Assembly: GCA_016707705.1 (NCBI GenBank)
Contig: JADJHD010000006.1
Coordinates: forward strand, 62,001 to 126,000
Length of the DNA stretch: 64,000 bases
Reading direction: 5' to 3'
Source: Bacteroidales bacterium
Lineage (GTDB): Bacteria > Bacteroidota > Bacteroidia > Bacteroidales > UBA4417
The position numbers and the translations under genes were made by a program. This document shows, one piece after another, positions 46,708-56,497 of this stretch; positions within the stretch are counted from its first letter, which is position 1, and each line of letters begins with the position of its first letter. The notes below the pieces were generated by a model. It was not told where the DNA came from. It saw only the letters and a list, made by a program, of their open reading frames with translations, and made no database searches.

Positions 46708-47405
46708 AATTAAATCAATTGGATATGATTAATAAAACTTAATGGATGAAGTAGGGTATGCTTTGTTCCGTTCTTAGTAAGAGGGAGTAAATTTACAAAA
46801 ATTATCATAATCAATTCTAACATACTTAAATTTATTTAAGAAGATTACCTTATTATATATATAGCAGATGAATTGATCATGCAATACGCTGAATATCAGG
46901 TATAAGTAAAATTATAGTTTATGAATGCCTTTATAATGCTATGATTGTCTGAATAAATGAGTCTCTGATATGGGAGAATTCAGCATAAAAATGGGTTGGC
47001 ATACCCATTGGAATGATAGAGAGGAGCATTCATTTTTGAGCCGGTGGCAGCAAGTTGTTGATATGATTTGAAAAAACAGCCCTATATCTGTTATTACTGG
47101 CATTGCAACAGGCTCATGAAACAGGTTTTCAGGCCCTGGAAAGTCAGTTTTATCGGTTACTGCTGATAGTTTGTGATTTTTTTTCTTAAGTTTATGGATA
47201 TTATATTCACATTGTAAGTATCTTGTGCACAAGTCCATACAATTTTCTATATTCGTTGTTATTAAATTAAATTAAACAATTTGCTCCCGCTGTTAAAAGT
47301 TCATAAATAATTTTATATTTTAGCAGCATCAATAGAAAAAGTTTTAGTTAGAATGATAGTTTCAACAAAATCAAACCTCAAGTCAAACATTAAACCCAAG
47401 TGCTT
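46708..47405. other. Long AT-rich divergent control region between ROK and susC genes
   Basis: About 700 bases without a believable gene; a 99-residue minus-strand ORF at 46939-47238 lacks any family feature. The part before susC (47270-47330) is very AT-rich, with TTTG at 47280 and TAATTTTA at 47308, an imperfect promoter. Operators for the ROK regulator are expected here, but no clear palindrome was recognised by eye. Confidence 0.4.
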
Positions 47406-50400
47406 ATGAAAAAAGTGACACTCTTGATGGCGCTTATCCTGTTCTGCTCATGGCAGTTCGTATTGGCCCAGAAGACGATTACCGGAAAGGTTACTGATGC
47501 CAAGGATGGCTCTACCTTGCCTGGTGTAAATGTCGTTGTGAAAGGAACCACATCCGGGACCGTTACCGACATGAATGGTGGATACTCCTAAAAGTACCGG
47601 CTAACGCCGTTGCCCTGGTATTCTCATTCGTTGGTTATGAAAGCCAGGAAGTTGCAATTGGCGGACAAGCTTCAGTGAATGTCCAGTTACAGCCATCTGC
47701 AGAACAATTAAAGGAAGTTGTGGTTACTGCTCTTGGTATTCGTCGTGAATCCAAGGCGCTGGGTTATGCCATGAGTTCGGTTTCGGCCAAGGAACTCACC
47801 AAGACCGCCAACTCAAACTTTGGAGCTGCCCTTTATGGCAAGGCTCCCGGTGTGAGAATCGGAACTACTCCTGGTGGTGCTACCTCAGCTGTTAACATCA
47901 CAATCCGTGGTATCAATACCATCACCGGTAAGAGCCAGCCTCTGATCGTTGTTGACGGTGTTCCCATCCGCGATGGTGAAGTTCAGAACAACAACTACTG
48001 GGGTGACCAGCGTTTGAGGGGTAATGGTCTCCTCGACATCAACCCTGAAGACATTGAGAACATCTCCATCCTCAAGGGTGCTTCTGCAGCGGCCCTCTAC
48101 GGTTCAGAAGCCGTTAACGGTGTTGTTCTCATTACCACCAAGAGCGGTAAGGGAAGCAAGGGATTCAGTGTTGACCTCTCCACTTCATACAGTGTTGATA
48201 ATGTAGCTTACCTTCCTCGTTACCAGAATGTAAGGGGTGCTGGTGCTCCTCTTAATGTCAGCAATGGTGGTCAGGATGAAGCAGGCTTTATCTATTATGA
48301 TACCGATGGTGACGGAACAAAGGAAACCAGGGGTATTCTTGGATACAGTATCAACTTCGGACCTAAGTTCGACGGACAGCCAACAATGAGCTGGGATGGC
48401 AAAATAAGACCATACAATGCTCAGGAAAACAACTATGCTGCTTTGTTCCAGCAAGGGCAAAACTCCAGCACTACAGTTGCAATGACCAACTCAACCGATA
48501 ACTCAAACATCAGGCTTTCCCTTACCCATCAGGGTAACCAGGGGGTTAGTCTTGGTGCTGAAAACACAAGGAATATTGCCAACCTCAACAGCACATTCAA
48601 GCTGGGTAAGAATTATTCAACTGATGTCGTTATAAACTACATCAACCAGAGCACTACCAACCGTCCTTATTCAATCGACCGTTTGATGAACAACTTCACC
48701 GGTATGATGGGCCGTTTTGACAATGGTGAATGGTACCTTGACAAATATAAGACCAGCAAGGGTTATCGTTATGTAACCGGAACCAACCAGAGTCTTACTC
48801 CTGATGAAAATATCATTTATAATGGTATGAGGGGTGATATTACTGATTATATCTGGAGAGTTAAGGAATACAATGAAGTTGAGCTTAGCAACCGCGTTAT
48901 TGCCAACATGACCCACAACTGGCAGATATTTGAAAGCTTGAAGTTAAGGGGCCGTATTGCTACTGATCTGACATCAAGGAAAACAACATCAAAGCAAAGC
49001 TCTGAAATACCACAAATTTTTGGATATTCTGGAGGTTTCAGTTTAGAGAATTATCTCAATACCATTGCTTATGGTGATGTAATGTTGATTTATACCAAGA
49101 AAGTTACTCCAGACGTTGAAATAAATGCAATTGCTGGTTACACTGGTACAAAAGAGACATCCACAACTGTTTCCAGAGGAACATCTGGTGGTCTCAGCAC
49201 AGAAAATCTTTTTGATATCAGCGCTTCTGTTAATACTCCTACAGGTGGAAACTATAGACTTATGCTTGTTAAGGATGCTTACATCGGAACCTTGAATGCA
49301 AGCTACAAGAGCTTCTTATTCCTTGAAGGAACCATCCGCAGGGACAGGACTTCAACCATGAATCCTAACAACAACAGTTTCGTTTATCCTTCAGTTAACT
49401 CTAGCTTTATCTTCACAGAAGCTTTCAAACTGCCCAGCTACTTCAGCTATGGTAAGGTTCGCGCTTCATGGGGTATTGTTGGTAACTATCCTGATCCATA
49501 TCTTGCTAATGTAGCTTATTCCCAAAGTACATTAGGAGTACAAGAAGTTGGAGGATTACCAGTACTTTATACTACAATTCCTGTAGACTTTGGTAATGAG
49601 AGTATTAGGCCAGAAGAAAAGCATGAAATTGAACTTGGACTCGAAACCAAATTCTTCGTTAACCGCTTAGGATTCGAAATTTCCTACTACAACGCTCAGA
49701 TTCGTGACCAGATACTTCCTTGACCATTCCTTCAAGCTCCGGGGCTACTTCAATTCTTACCAATATCGGAACCTTGCGTAACAAGGGAGTTGAAGTTGCC
49801 ATCACAGGTACTCCAGTTCTTACCAGCAGCTTCCGTTGGGATGCTACCCTCAATTTCTCACACAACAAGAACATCGTTGAAAAGCTTGCTTCAGGTTCCG
49901 ACGAACTTCTGCATGCTGATTATGATGGAAATGCTGCTCAGCTGAAATCAGTTGTTGGAGAATCAATGGGTGATTTCTATGCACATCCTGTAGCTCGCGC
50001 TGCAAACGGTGGTCTTATCGTTGATCCTAACGGTATGTACAAGGTTGATCCAGACACTATGATTAAGATTGGAAACGCCATGCCAAAAGCTGTTGGTGGT
50101 TTCATGAACAGTTTCCGTTATAAAGGATTCTCCCTCGACGCTCTTGTAGATTTCCGCATATGGTGGCTATGTTATGCCAACCGCTATCAACTGGATGATC
50201 AGCCGCGGTCTTCTTGAAGAAAGCACAAACAATATGGATGCTGAACATGGTGGAAAAAGCTACTATGAAAATTCAGAAGGCAAGAGAGTTCTTACAGATG
50301 CAACAGCCGGTCCTAACGGTGAAACTGTTTATCACGATGGTATCGTTCTCGATGGTGTTAAATCAGATGGAACCCCTAATGATTACATTGCTTCAGCTGC

Positions 50401-50728
50401 TGACTATTACTGGACTGTTTACAACTGGGGAGGCCCAATGTATAGCCCAAATACACGTTATGAGTTGTATATCAAAGAAAATACCTACTTCAAGATGAGG
50501 GAAATTTCATTGAGCTATGCTCTTCCTTCAGAAGTTGCCAAGAAAATCCATGCCAAGAATTTACAGGTTTCCGTATTCGGACGTAACCTGTTCTATATTT
50601 ACAGGACGCTGAAAGATCTGGATGCAGAACAGATGACTGCAGGTTCAAGGTGGTTCCAGACATTGACCAATGTTGGTACCAACCCTTCAACCCGTACTTT
50701 TGGTGTTAGTCTGAGAGCAAGTTTCTAA
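47406..50728 (+). pseudogene. susC: SusC/RagA TonB-linked outer membrane protein, three frameshifts
   Basis: TonB-dependent transporter for oligosaccharides, partner of SusD. Signal peptide starts MKKVTLLMALILFC. A carboxypeptidase-D regulatory-like domain (ITGKVTDAKDGSTLPGVNVV) is followed by the plug with LYGKAPGVRIGTTPGG, PLIVVDGVPIRDGE and ISILKGASAAALYGSEAVNG, then a beta-barrel ending FGVSLRASF. The frame is broken three times: one base missing near 47588-47590 (restoring GGYSLKVPANA), one missing at 49718-49721 (RDQILPLTIPSS), and one extra A at 50158 (VDFRYGGYVMPTA). Open pieces are 47406-47591, about 47592-49723, 49720-50217 and 50174-50728. The repaired protein is ~1107 residues, normal for SusC. 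Sequence between breaks is well conserved, so assembly error or recent inactivation is more likely than old decay. Confidence 0.9.
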
Positions 50729-50756
50729 AGTGTTGAAAACATAAAAAAATATTCAT

Positions 50757-52324
50757 ATGAAGAAAAAATTATTAATCATAGCAGCCTTTGCAGCAGTTCT
50801 GTTTACTGCTTGTACAAAGACCGATTTTGAGGAGAGTTATGCTGATCCCTCAAAGATCTCTGTTACATCAGTCGAAAAACAATTTGCTGGCTTCCTCTTT
50901 TCCAATAGTGAGTATGTTATTCCTAATTATTGGAATTACTTTGTAGTTCTCCGGACTACTATTCACCACTATACACAGGTTGTTGGCTGGGTTAATTCCT
51001 CCAACCAGTATGTTCCTGGAGCTGCAGCTATCAATGATCGCTGGAATAACTATTATAACTTCCTGGCTCAGTATCGTGAACTCCAGAAGGTTTATGAATG
51101 GTTTATCAGCTGAAGATAAAGCTGCAAAGAAAATCTATATGATTGCAGCAACAATTTATTTCTACGATCATACGCAGAAGGTTGTTGACCTTCATGGAGA
51201 TATTCCCTGGTCTGAAGCCGGAATGCTGAGCCAGAATAATGGAGAGTATGAAGCTTCACTTCCCAAGTATGATAAAGCTGAAGATATCTACACCAAGATG
51301 CTGGATGATTTGAAGGTTTGCTGACGAACTCAATACCATCTCTGTTAGCGATGCAATTATAAATGGTTTGAAAACCCAAGATCTGGTTAATAATGGAGAT
51401 CTGCTTTGGAAGAAATATTGCAACTCACTTAAGGCTTAGGATCCTCAATAGCGTTTCAGGTGCTTCGGCCTTCCAGTCAGGCCAATACTGAAATCGCTGC
51501 CATTCTGTCAATCATCAGCGTTATCCTGTAATTGCAGATAACGCTGATAATATCCAGATTGATATTCTTGATCTGAGCATTAACCTGAATGCAACAGGCT
51601 TCAGAACCGGTCTCGAAGATTGGGATGGCAATATTGCCGGAAAAGTAATGATTGACCATATGAAAGCAAATGCTGACCCAAGGTTAAGGGCTATGTTCGA
51701 ACCAGGTTTAAATGCTGCCGGTGTTTATAATGGACTTGACCAGAGGCTTGATGGTGATGCTCAAACTACTTGATTGCTGGCGGTACCATTTCGATCTACA
51801 ACCGCTCAACCCTGAGCAGAAATGAATTTTCCCCGGTGTTCTGATGAATGCTGCCGAAGTTAGTTTCATCGCTGCCGAGTACTACCTCCGCGCTGGTAAT
51901 GATGGTGCCGCTAAAGACCGCCTACAACAACGGTATCGCGCAGTCAATCAAGAATTACTACCTCTATCGTACTGTCAGCAATGACAATACTGCTGGTGAC
52001 CTTACCCCAACTGATGATGCTGAAATTGCAGCTTATGTTGCAAGTGCCGGTGTTAAATGGGATGGTGCTGCCAATAAGATGAACCTTATTGCTACCCAGA
52101 AATGGCTGCATTACAGCGTTCTTCAGCAGATGGAAGCCTGGGCTGAACAGAGGCGTATGAACCTGCCACAGTTTAGCTTTGTTGTTGACAACGCAAACAC
52201 CCAGACCCTGCCTCCAAACAGGTGGCTCTATGCTGGTAGCGAAAGCGTATACAACACCGCCAACTACAGTGCTGTTAAAGCAAACGATAACCTCACCACC
52301 AAGATTTTCTGGGACGTTAACTAA
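50757..52324 (+). pseudogene. susD: SusD/RagB family glycan-binding lipoprotein, about eight frameshifts
   Basis: Surface lipoprotein lid of the SusC transporter. The N-terminus is a lipoprotein signal (MKKKLLIIAAFAAVLFTACT, lipobox Cys at residue 19). SusD features include IYMIAATIYFYDHTQKVVDL, the YPVIADNADNIQ stretch, MNAAEVSFIAAEYYLRAG and the C-terminal IFWDVN. The frame changes by one base at about 51099 (+), 51318 (+), 51433 (+), 51475 (+), 51509 (-), 51770 (-), 51836 (-) and 51916 (+). Read across these, the protein is about 520 residues with no missing segment, the normal length. It starts 28 bases after susC and ends before a strong terminator. Such dense indels with preserved coding content are unusual. 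Confidence 0.85.
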
Positions 52325-52351
52325 TCCCACTCTAATCTTAAGGTATATGGT

Positions 52352-52386
52352 AAAAGCCGTCCAACTGGACGGCTTTTGCTTTTTCC
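52352..52386 (+). terminator. Rho-independent terminator after susD
   Basis: Stem AAAGCCGTCC / GGACGGCTTT with a 4-base loop, followed by TGCTTTTTCC. It lies 28 bases after the susD stop. Confidence 0.85.
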
Positions 52387-52479
52387 ATCATTAGCTTTCG
52401 AGAAATGCCTGCCTGCTGACTATTTCAGGACAATGAATCACATGCTGCCTCGTTACATATTGTGGAATGATTGATTAAC

Positions 52480-52510
52480 TTTCAGTGCCATATCACTGAC
52501 AGTACTTTTG
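52480..52510 (+). promoter_or_regulatory. Promoter of the outer-membrane barrel gene
   Basis: TTTC at 52480 (one mismatch to -33 TTTG), a 19-base spacer, and TACTTTTG at 52503-52510 matching TAnnTTTG; the ATG at 52555 is 44 bases downstream. Confidence 0.45.
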
Positions 52511-52554
52511 TACATTTACACTGCATCTTTTATTTAATACAGGATTAGAACATT

Positions 52555-53277
52555 ATGCCGGCTTTTTCAATGAGTTTCAGGAGAATAGTTTCAAAGTTTC
52601 AGCACCATTTGCTGTTAGCCTTTATTTTGATTTTGCAGGGCAGTTTACTCTTTGCCCAGGATTCTGAAAAGCCGGTTTGGGGAATAGAGGTGGGAATGGG
52701 TTATGGTAAACTGAAGACCAATGATTTGTCGGATCCTGATTTTCACTTTAAACCCTTTTACTCTAAAATAGCCGGGATTACACTTGATATTCCAATTCCA
52801 AACCTTGAAAAGAGAGGGAGCTTCTTTAATGAATTATCCTTTTCACAGTTTGAAACTGTCACCAACGACAGGTATCCTGATACTACCGGTGGTTTTCCCG
52901 ACAGAGATTATTACCAGATCGAGAGGAAGTTTGCACCCAATATGATTACCCTCACCAATACGTTCAGGTACTGCTTTACAAATGGCGATTTCAAGTATTA
53001 TGTGAGTGTTGGAGTATATAATAATTTCATCATCGAAGCGGTTAACCGTAGGGTTACCGAACATTATGTGAATGGGGAGGTGACTTCCAGCAGTGAAGAA
53101 CTGGTTCCTGATCATGCGATTCATGGCATCATGCTTACTGCAGGGACTGGTATCACTTACAAGTATGCCGGACTTGAATTCAGGTATGATCCCGGGAGAA
53201 ATTTTACAAGAAAGGTGGATTACTCAATCTACAGTCCTGTGGTTTCAGTGCTGCTGCATGTGAGGTTTAATCCATAA
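52555..53277 (+). CDS. Predicted outer-membrane beta-barrel protein
   Basis: A 240-residue exported protein. The signal peptide covers about residues 1-35 if the first ATG is used (hydrophobic LLLAFILILQGSLLFAQ); the second Met at residue 6 is an equally possible start. The mature chain is rich in alternating beta strands with aromatic ends (GIEVGMGYGKLKT, FFNELSFSQFET, YYVSVGVYNNFIIEA) and finishes with SPVVSVLLHVRFNP, resembling small PorT/OmpA-barrel-like Bacteroidota proteins. The function is not known. It has its own promoter and is not tied to susCD because a terminator lies between. Confidence 0.72.
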   Translation: MPAFSMSFRRIVSKFQHHLLLAFILILQGSLLFAQDSEKPVWGIEVGMGYGKLKTNDLSDPDFHFKPFYSKIAGITLDIPIPNLEKRGSFFNELSFSQFETVTNDRYPDTTGGFPDRDYYQIERKFAPNMITLTNTFRYCFTNGDFKYYVSVGVYNNFIIEAVNRRVTEHYVNGEVTSSSEELVPDHAIHGIMLTAGTGITYKYAGLEFRYDPGRNFTRKVDYSIYSPVVSVLLHVRFNP

Positions 53278-53422
53278 CAATCCAAACCTCGCAGCTAAGT
53301 TTTAAAATATATAACTAGCATAATTCAGTCATGGCGAAATTCGTGACTGATGCAAAATAAAAGCCTGTGCTGCAGAAAAAGGCACAGACTATATCTTGAT
53401 ACAATGATGGGAAGAAGATAAG

Positions 53423-53800
53423 CTAGAGCATCTGTTTTGCCTTATCTACTGATACTTCAAGTACCCTTGTGAGGAAGGAAAACTTTTCTTTCATCATATC
53501 ATACTCCTCACCTGATTCAATATATCTGGCATTACCTTCAACAATAAATCCAGTGCCGGGATAATCCTTGTATCCCAATACATTCTTACTGCCAAGAGCT
53601 ACTTTTACCTTAGGATTAACGTCAACATTTGTCTGGGTTTTTCTAAAACCGTATGCAGGTATTAAAATACGCTCATCTTCAGTAATTACCAGATATGAAT
53701 TCCATGTGTTTACCAGATGTGGTTCTACTCCCCATGACATGATTGAAACGACACCTTCATTTTGAAGTACTTCTAAAAATTTCTCACTTAGTTTGTTCAT
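53423..53800 (-). CDS. Pyridoxamine 5'-phosphate oxidase-fold (PPOX) family protein
   Basis: A 125-residue protein of the split-barrel flavin/heme-binding superfamily. Characteristic segments are LNEGVVSIMSWG-like strand (LQNEGVVSIMSWGVEPHLVN), ILIPAYGFRKTQTNVDVNPK with the phosphate-contacting Lys/Thr, VKVALGSKN, and YPGTGFIVEGNARYIESG. The fold is clear; substrate (FMN, F420 or heme) and reaction are not. It lies 90 bases downstream of a tiny winged-helix gene and then a Crp/Fnr regulator, all on the minus strand, suggesting a small redox- or stress-responsive unit. Confidence 0.85.
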   Translation of the reverse strand: MNKLSEKFLEVLQNEGVVSIMSWGVEPHLVNTWNSYLVITEDERILIPAYGFRKTQTNVDVNPKVKVALGSKNVLGYKDYPGTGFIVEGNARYIESGEEYDMMKEKFSFLTRVLEVSVDKAKQML

Positions 53801-53890
53801 GAATATTGTTTTATTGATTTTTTATATGATGTTCATTTCCAACACTGTAAGTGCTGGTTTTGATAATAATTCAGCAAGTATTAATACTTA

Positions 53891-54067
53891 TTATTTTGCT
53901 TGCCAATAACACCTTTTCGGAGAGATAATCAGGTCAGCAGATTTTAGTTCTGCCATTGCCTTGTCGACAATTTTTCGGTCGAGATTTGTCAATTCTGCGA
54001 TTTTTCCTGCATTAAGAGGTGCTGCCTCTTTTTTCATTGCTTCAAGCACTTGTGATTTTGCTTCCAT
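53891..54067 (-). CDS. Small winged-helix (MarR-like) DNA-binding protein, 58 residues
   Basis: A 58-residue ORF beginning ATG at 54067: MEAKSQVLEAMKKEAAPLNA, then GKIAELTNLDRKIVDKAMAE and a short wing LKSADLIISPKRCYWQ. The helix-turn-helix pattern (AGKIAELTNLDRKIVDKAMAEL) resembles the minimal MarR/wHTH proteins found in Bacteroidota and archaea. It lies between the Crp/Fnr gene (84 bases upstream) and the PPOX gene (90 bases downstream) on the same strand. Coding nature is inferred from the coherent fold and codon pattern. The regulatory target is unknown. Confidence 0.7.
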   Translation of the reverse strand: MEAKSQVLEAMKKEAAPLNAGKIAELTNLDRKIVDKAMAELKSADLIISPKRCYWQAK

Positions 54068-54151
54068 ATAGACTCAGTTAAAGTTTTAATGCGGAAGCAA
54101 AGGTACCGGCAGGCATTTTTATAAATATTAAACTGGATTAAGAAAGAGAGA

Positions 54152-54724
54152 CTATACTGATTTTTTTCGCAATTCACTTAAATATTCAGGGGTGAGGCCA
54201 AGATAGGACGCAATCATGTATTGAGGAACCCTTTGCATGAAATCGGGAAAGGAAGTGCTGAAGTGAATGTAGAACTCCTCCTTGGACATTTCATACATTA
54301 GCTTTGATCTGTATTGTGCATTGGCTACAGCCTTTGTGAAGATAAGTCTGAAATACTTTTCCATTCTGGGAACTTTGAGCAATAATTGGTCAAGGTTCTG
54401 CTTACTGATGGAAACTACTGATGATTCTTCAATTGTCTGAATATTATAATCTGAAGGAGCATTATTCAATAAACTCTGATAATCTGATATCCACCAACCA
54501 TCCAATGCAAATTGGGTAATTTGTTCCACGCCCTTACTATTGATAAAGTACATTCTCAGGCATCCTTTTTCGACAAAAAACAACTTATCACATTGATTTT
54601 GTTCATGGAGCAGAAATTTCCGCTTACTGAAATGTTGATGTTCAACCAGTGATTGAATGGTTGAAATTTCATCTTCATTCAGGTCAGCGACCTTTTGTAT
54701 GTGTTTGATTAAGTTGTCAGGCAT
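54152..54724 (-). CDS. Crp/Fnr family transcriptional regulator
   Basis: A 190-residue regulator. Residues 15-120 are a cyclic-nucleotide-binding-like beta-roll (FSKRKFLLHEQNQCDKLFFV, EKGCLRMYFINSKGVEQITQ, FALDGWWISDYQSLL). Residues 125-190 are a dimerisation helix and HTH (YMIASYLGLTPEYLSELRKK). The glycine/arginine phosphate-binding residues of true cAMP receptors are not seen, as in most Bacteroidota Crp-like proteins, so another signal or none is bound. It probably heads a small unit with the 58-residue wHTH and the PPOX genes. Confidence 0.9.
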   Translation of the reverse strand: MPDNLIKHIQKVADLNEDEISTIQSLVEHQHFSKRKFLLHEQNQCDKLFFVEKGCLRMYFINSKGVEQITQFALDGWWISDYQSLLNNAPSDYNIQTIEESSVVSISKQNLDQLLLKVPRMEKYFRLIFTKAVANAQYRSKLMYEMSKEEFYIHFSTSFPDFMQRVPQYMIASYLGLTPEYLSELRKKSV

Positions 54725-55038
54725 TTCTCCTGTGACTGATTTTGAATTGCATTTTTGATGTTATGAGGAAAGATAACGCTTATTACAGACTTACAAATTA
54801 TTAATCTGATTAGTTTTTATAACCTGATATTTGGATTGAAGATACCTATTATTACAAATGATTCAACTATATAGATTCAGGATGACTGAAGTGATTCTTA
54901 TACTTTTTCCTGTATATAAGCTTAATAGTTCAGCGTTTTTTGAATCATCTGGCTTCATTGAATTCATATTCTTACTGATTCCAATTCACGCCTTATGATT
55001 GCTCATCTATGAATAAAGGATTCATGTAAGAATCTGAT
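54725..55038. other. Gene-free AT-rich gap
   Basis: These 314 bases show no ORF with family features, no hairpin and no repeat that could be recognised. Promoters for the Crp/Fnr gene are expected but no clear TAnnTTTG was found. Confidence 0.4.
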
Positions 55039-55476
55039 CTATTCAGGTGAATCAGGGTTTGAAATTATACTCGTCGATACCTGTTTTTTCATAAACAAGG
55101 CTACTTCTTTTGAGCCTTCAACCATAATTTCTCCGGAATACCACCAGGCCACATTGAACTGAATGGAATCTCCGACTCTTTTTCTCTCAATTCGCATTGA
55201 ACTTCCCTTGTGGTAGTCGTTATAGTATGGAATGAATATAGAAGAATCCTTGTTCTCAACTGTGCCTCCTGAAATCAGTCGGTAGCGTTTGGCTATGTAA
55301 TCATGTGCCCTTGCCCACATTACCTCAGAGCTGTCGAGCGGAGCATAAAAAGGATTGGCCTGTCCCTCAATCTTCTTTTTATAGGCGTCAGGCTGCCCCT
55401 CATGAAAGAACTTGGCATACACAACACATCCAACAAGGAAGATAGCAAAGCCAAATAATGCATACTTGAATCTCAT
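55039..55476 (-). CDS. Hypothetical membrane-anchored protein
   Basis: A 145-residue protein with an N-terminal hydrophobic helix (about residues 4-22, YALFGFAIFLVGCVVYA) and an extracytoplasmic domain containing a beta-rich core (SSIFIPYYNDYHKGSSMRIE, IQFNVAWWYSGEIMVEGSKE). The Cys at residue 17 sits in LVGC, so it could be a lipoprotein, but the preceding hydrophobic region continues past it. I do not recognise the family. The gene is isolated, next to the broken SRPBCC gene on the same strand. Confidence 0.6.
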   Translation of the reverse strand: MRFKYALFGFAIFLVGCVVYAKFFHEGQPDAYKKKIEGQANPFYAPLDSSEVMWARAHDYIAKRYRLISGGTVENKDSSIFIPYYNDYHKGSSMRIERKRVGDSIQFNVAWWYSGEIMVEGSKEVALFMKKQVSTSIISNPDSPE

Positions 55477-55630
55477 GGTGTTTCCTTTATTTATGTGGAT
55501 GAATCGGGTTTATCTCCAGTCGGCCTTGCAGTCCGGTGGATTTCAGGCAAGCTCTTCAGCCTGCATATTGCAAAACCGATATTACAGTTTGTGTTTATTG
55601 CCTTGTCCTTTTCAGCTATTCCTGAAATTG

Positions 55631-56092
55631 CTATTTTTCACAAAGTTCCTTCAGTTTATCGAGTGCTTTTGGGTAGGTCTCGTTCATGTAATCCAGAAAA
55701 TCTTCATCGGCATCCAGGTCAACAGTAACGGTTGTATTTCCATTGTTTTCTTCAAAAGTATAGTTTTCAAATCCGTTTGCCCATTTTTCTACTTCCGGTC
55801 CTTCTGTAATTTCCTTGTTAGCTTGAACAAGACCATAATGTTGAATTGAAACAAATCGGTTGGGAATGTTTTCAACTATCCTGGAAACCATACCTCCCTT
55901 TTCTCCATTCTCATCTACTCCTATAAACAGCATTTTACTTCCCTTGTCCCAGCTTCCTTCAAAGGTGGATGTCGGCGGTTAAACAAAGCTGTCCATTGCT
56001 CATAAGTTGATATACTGCTGATGCCAAGCATTATTTCAAAAATCCTGCTTACTGACCATTGATGCTTACTTTGAATTGTAACATTCTTTCAT
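55631..56092 (-). pseudogene. SRPBCC (AHSA1-like) domain protein, frameshifted at its 5' end
   Basis: The intact 100-residue ORF (55631-55933) carries the C-terminal two thirds of an AHSA1-type START-like domain: MLFIGVDENGEKGGMVSRIV, VSIQHYGLVQ, WANGFENYTFEENNGNTTVT and a final helix. The missing N-terminus is encoded upstream in other frames. STYEQWTALFN directly precedes PTSTFEGSWDKGSK if one base is restored near 55976-55979, and further upstream a start at 56092 (MK-NVTIQSK) is readable with one extra base near 56087. The repaired length is ~153 residues, typical for the family. Either the gene is decaying or the assembly is poor here. The ligand is unknown. Confidence 0.7.
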
Positions 56093-56497
56093 CGCGCTGT
56101 CATGGATAACTAGCCATTCCTCTAAATCATGTTAGTCCAAATTATCTGTCAAAATAAGGTAATAATGAATTTCGGTCCAAGTCTCCCCTTGAAGCTTGCG
56201 CTGTCATTCTATTCAATAGTTCAGTCAATCCCTTTTCTTTCTATTTTTTATCTAGTCGTTTTGTTGTTACGCTTTTGTTTGGAAATAATATTCCTTTTTC
56301 TTCTTATCAAGAGCAACTCTATGGGCAGCAGAAAGCTTGTTTTGCTTTGATAAATTTTCATGTTCGGTCGTCTGATAATAAATATTCCAAAACACTGCAA
56401 CAAGTCCCAATAAATAGCTTTGTTCATCCGGAAAGCAGACTGCCGGATAAAAGATGAACAGAAAGGCGATTTTACCTTTCCTTGCAACAAGCCAGAG
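56093..56497. other. Gene-free region
   Basis: The 405 bases upstream of the broken SRPBCC gene and downstream of the GH27 gene contain only low-complexity hydrophobic ORFs without start context or family resemblance. No terminator hairpin was found for the GH27 gene. Confidence 0.4.

Noticed and set aside
46939..47238. A 99-codon minus-strand ORF in the ROK-susC gap
   Set aside because: No family features, unusual His/Cys-rich composition and no promoter; treated as chance.
47406..52324. Programmed ribosomal frameshifting in susC/susD
   Set aside because: Shifts occur in both directions at about eleven places without a consistent slippery site or stimulatory structure.
56129..56350. A 73-codon hydrophobic plus-strand ORF
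   Set aside because: Its hydrophobicity follows from T-rich sequence; there is no promoter or recognisable family.
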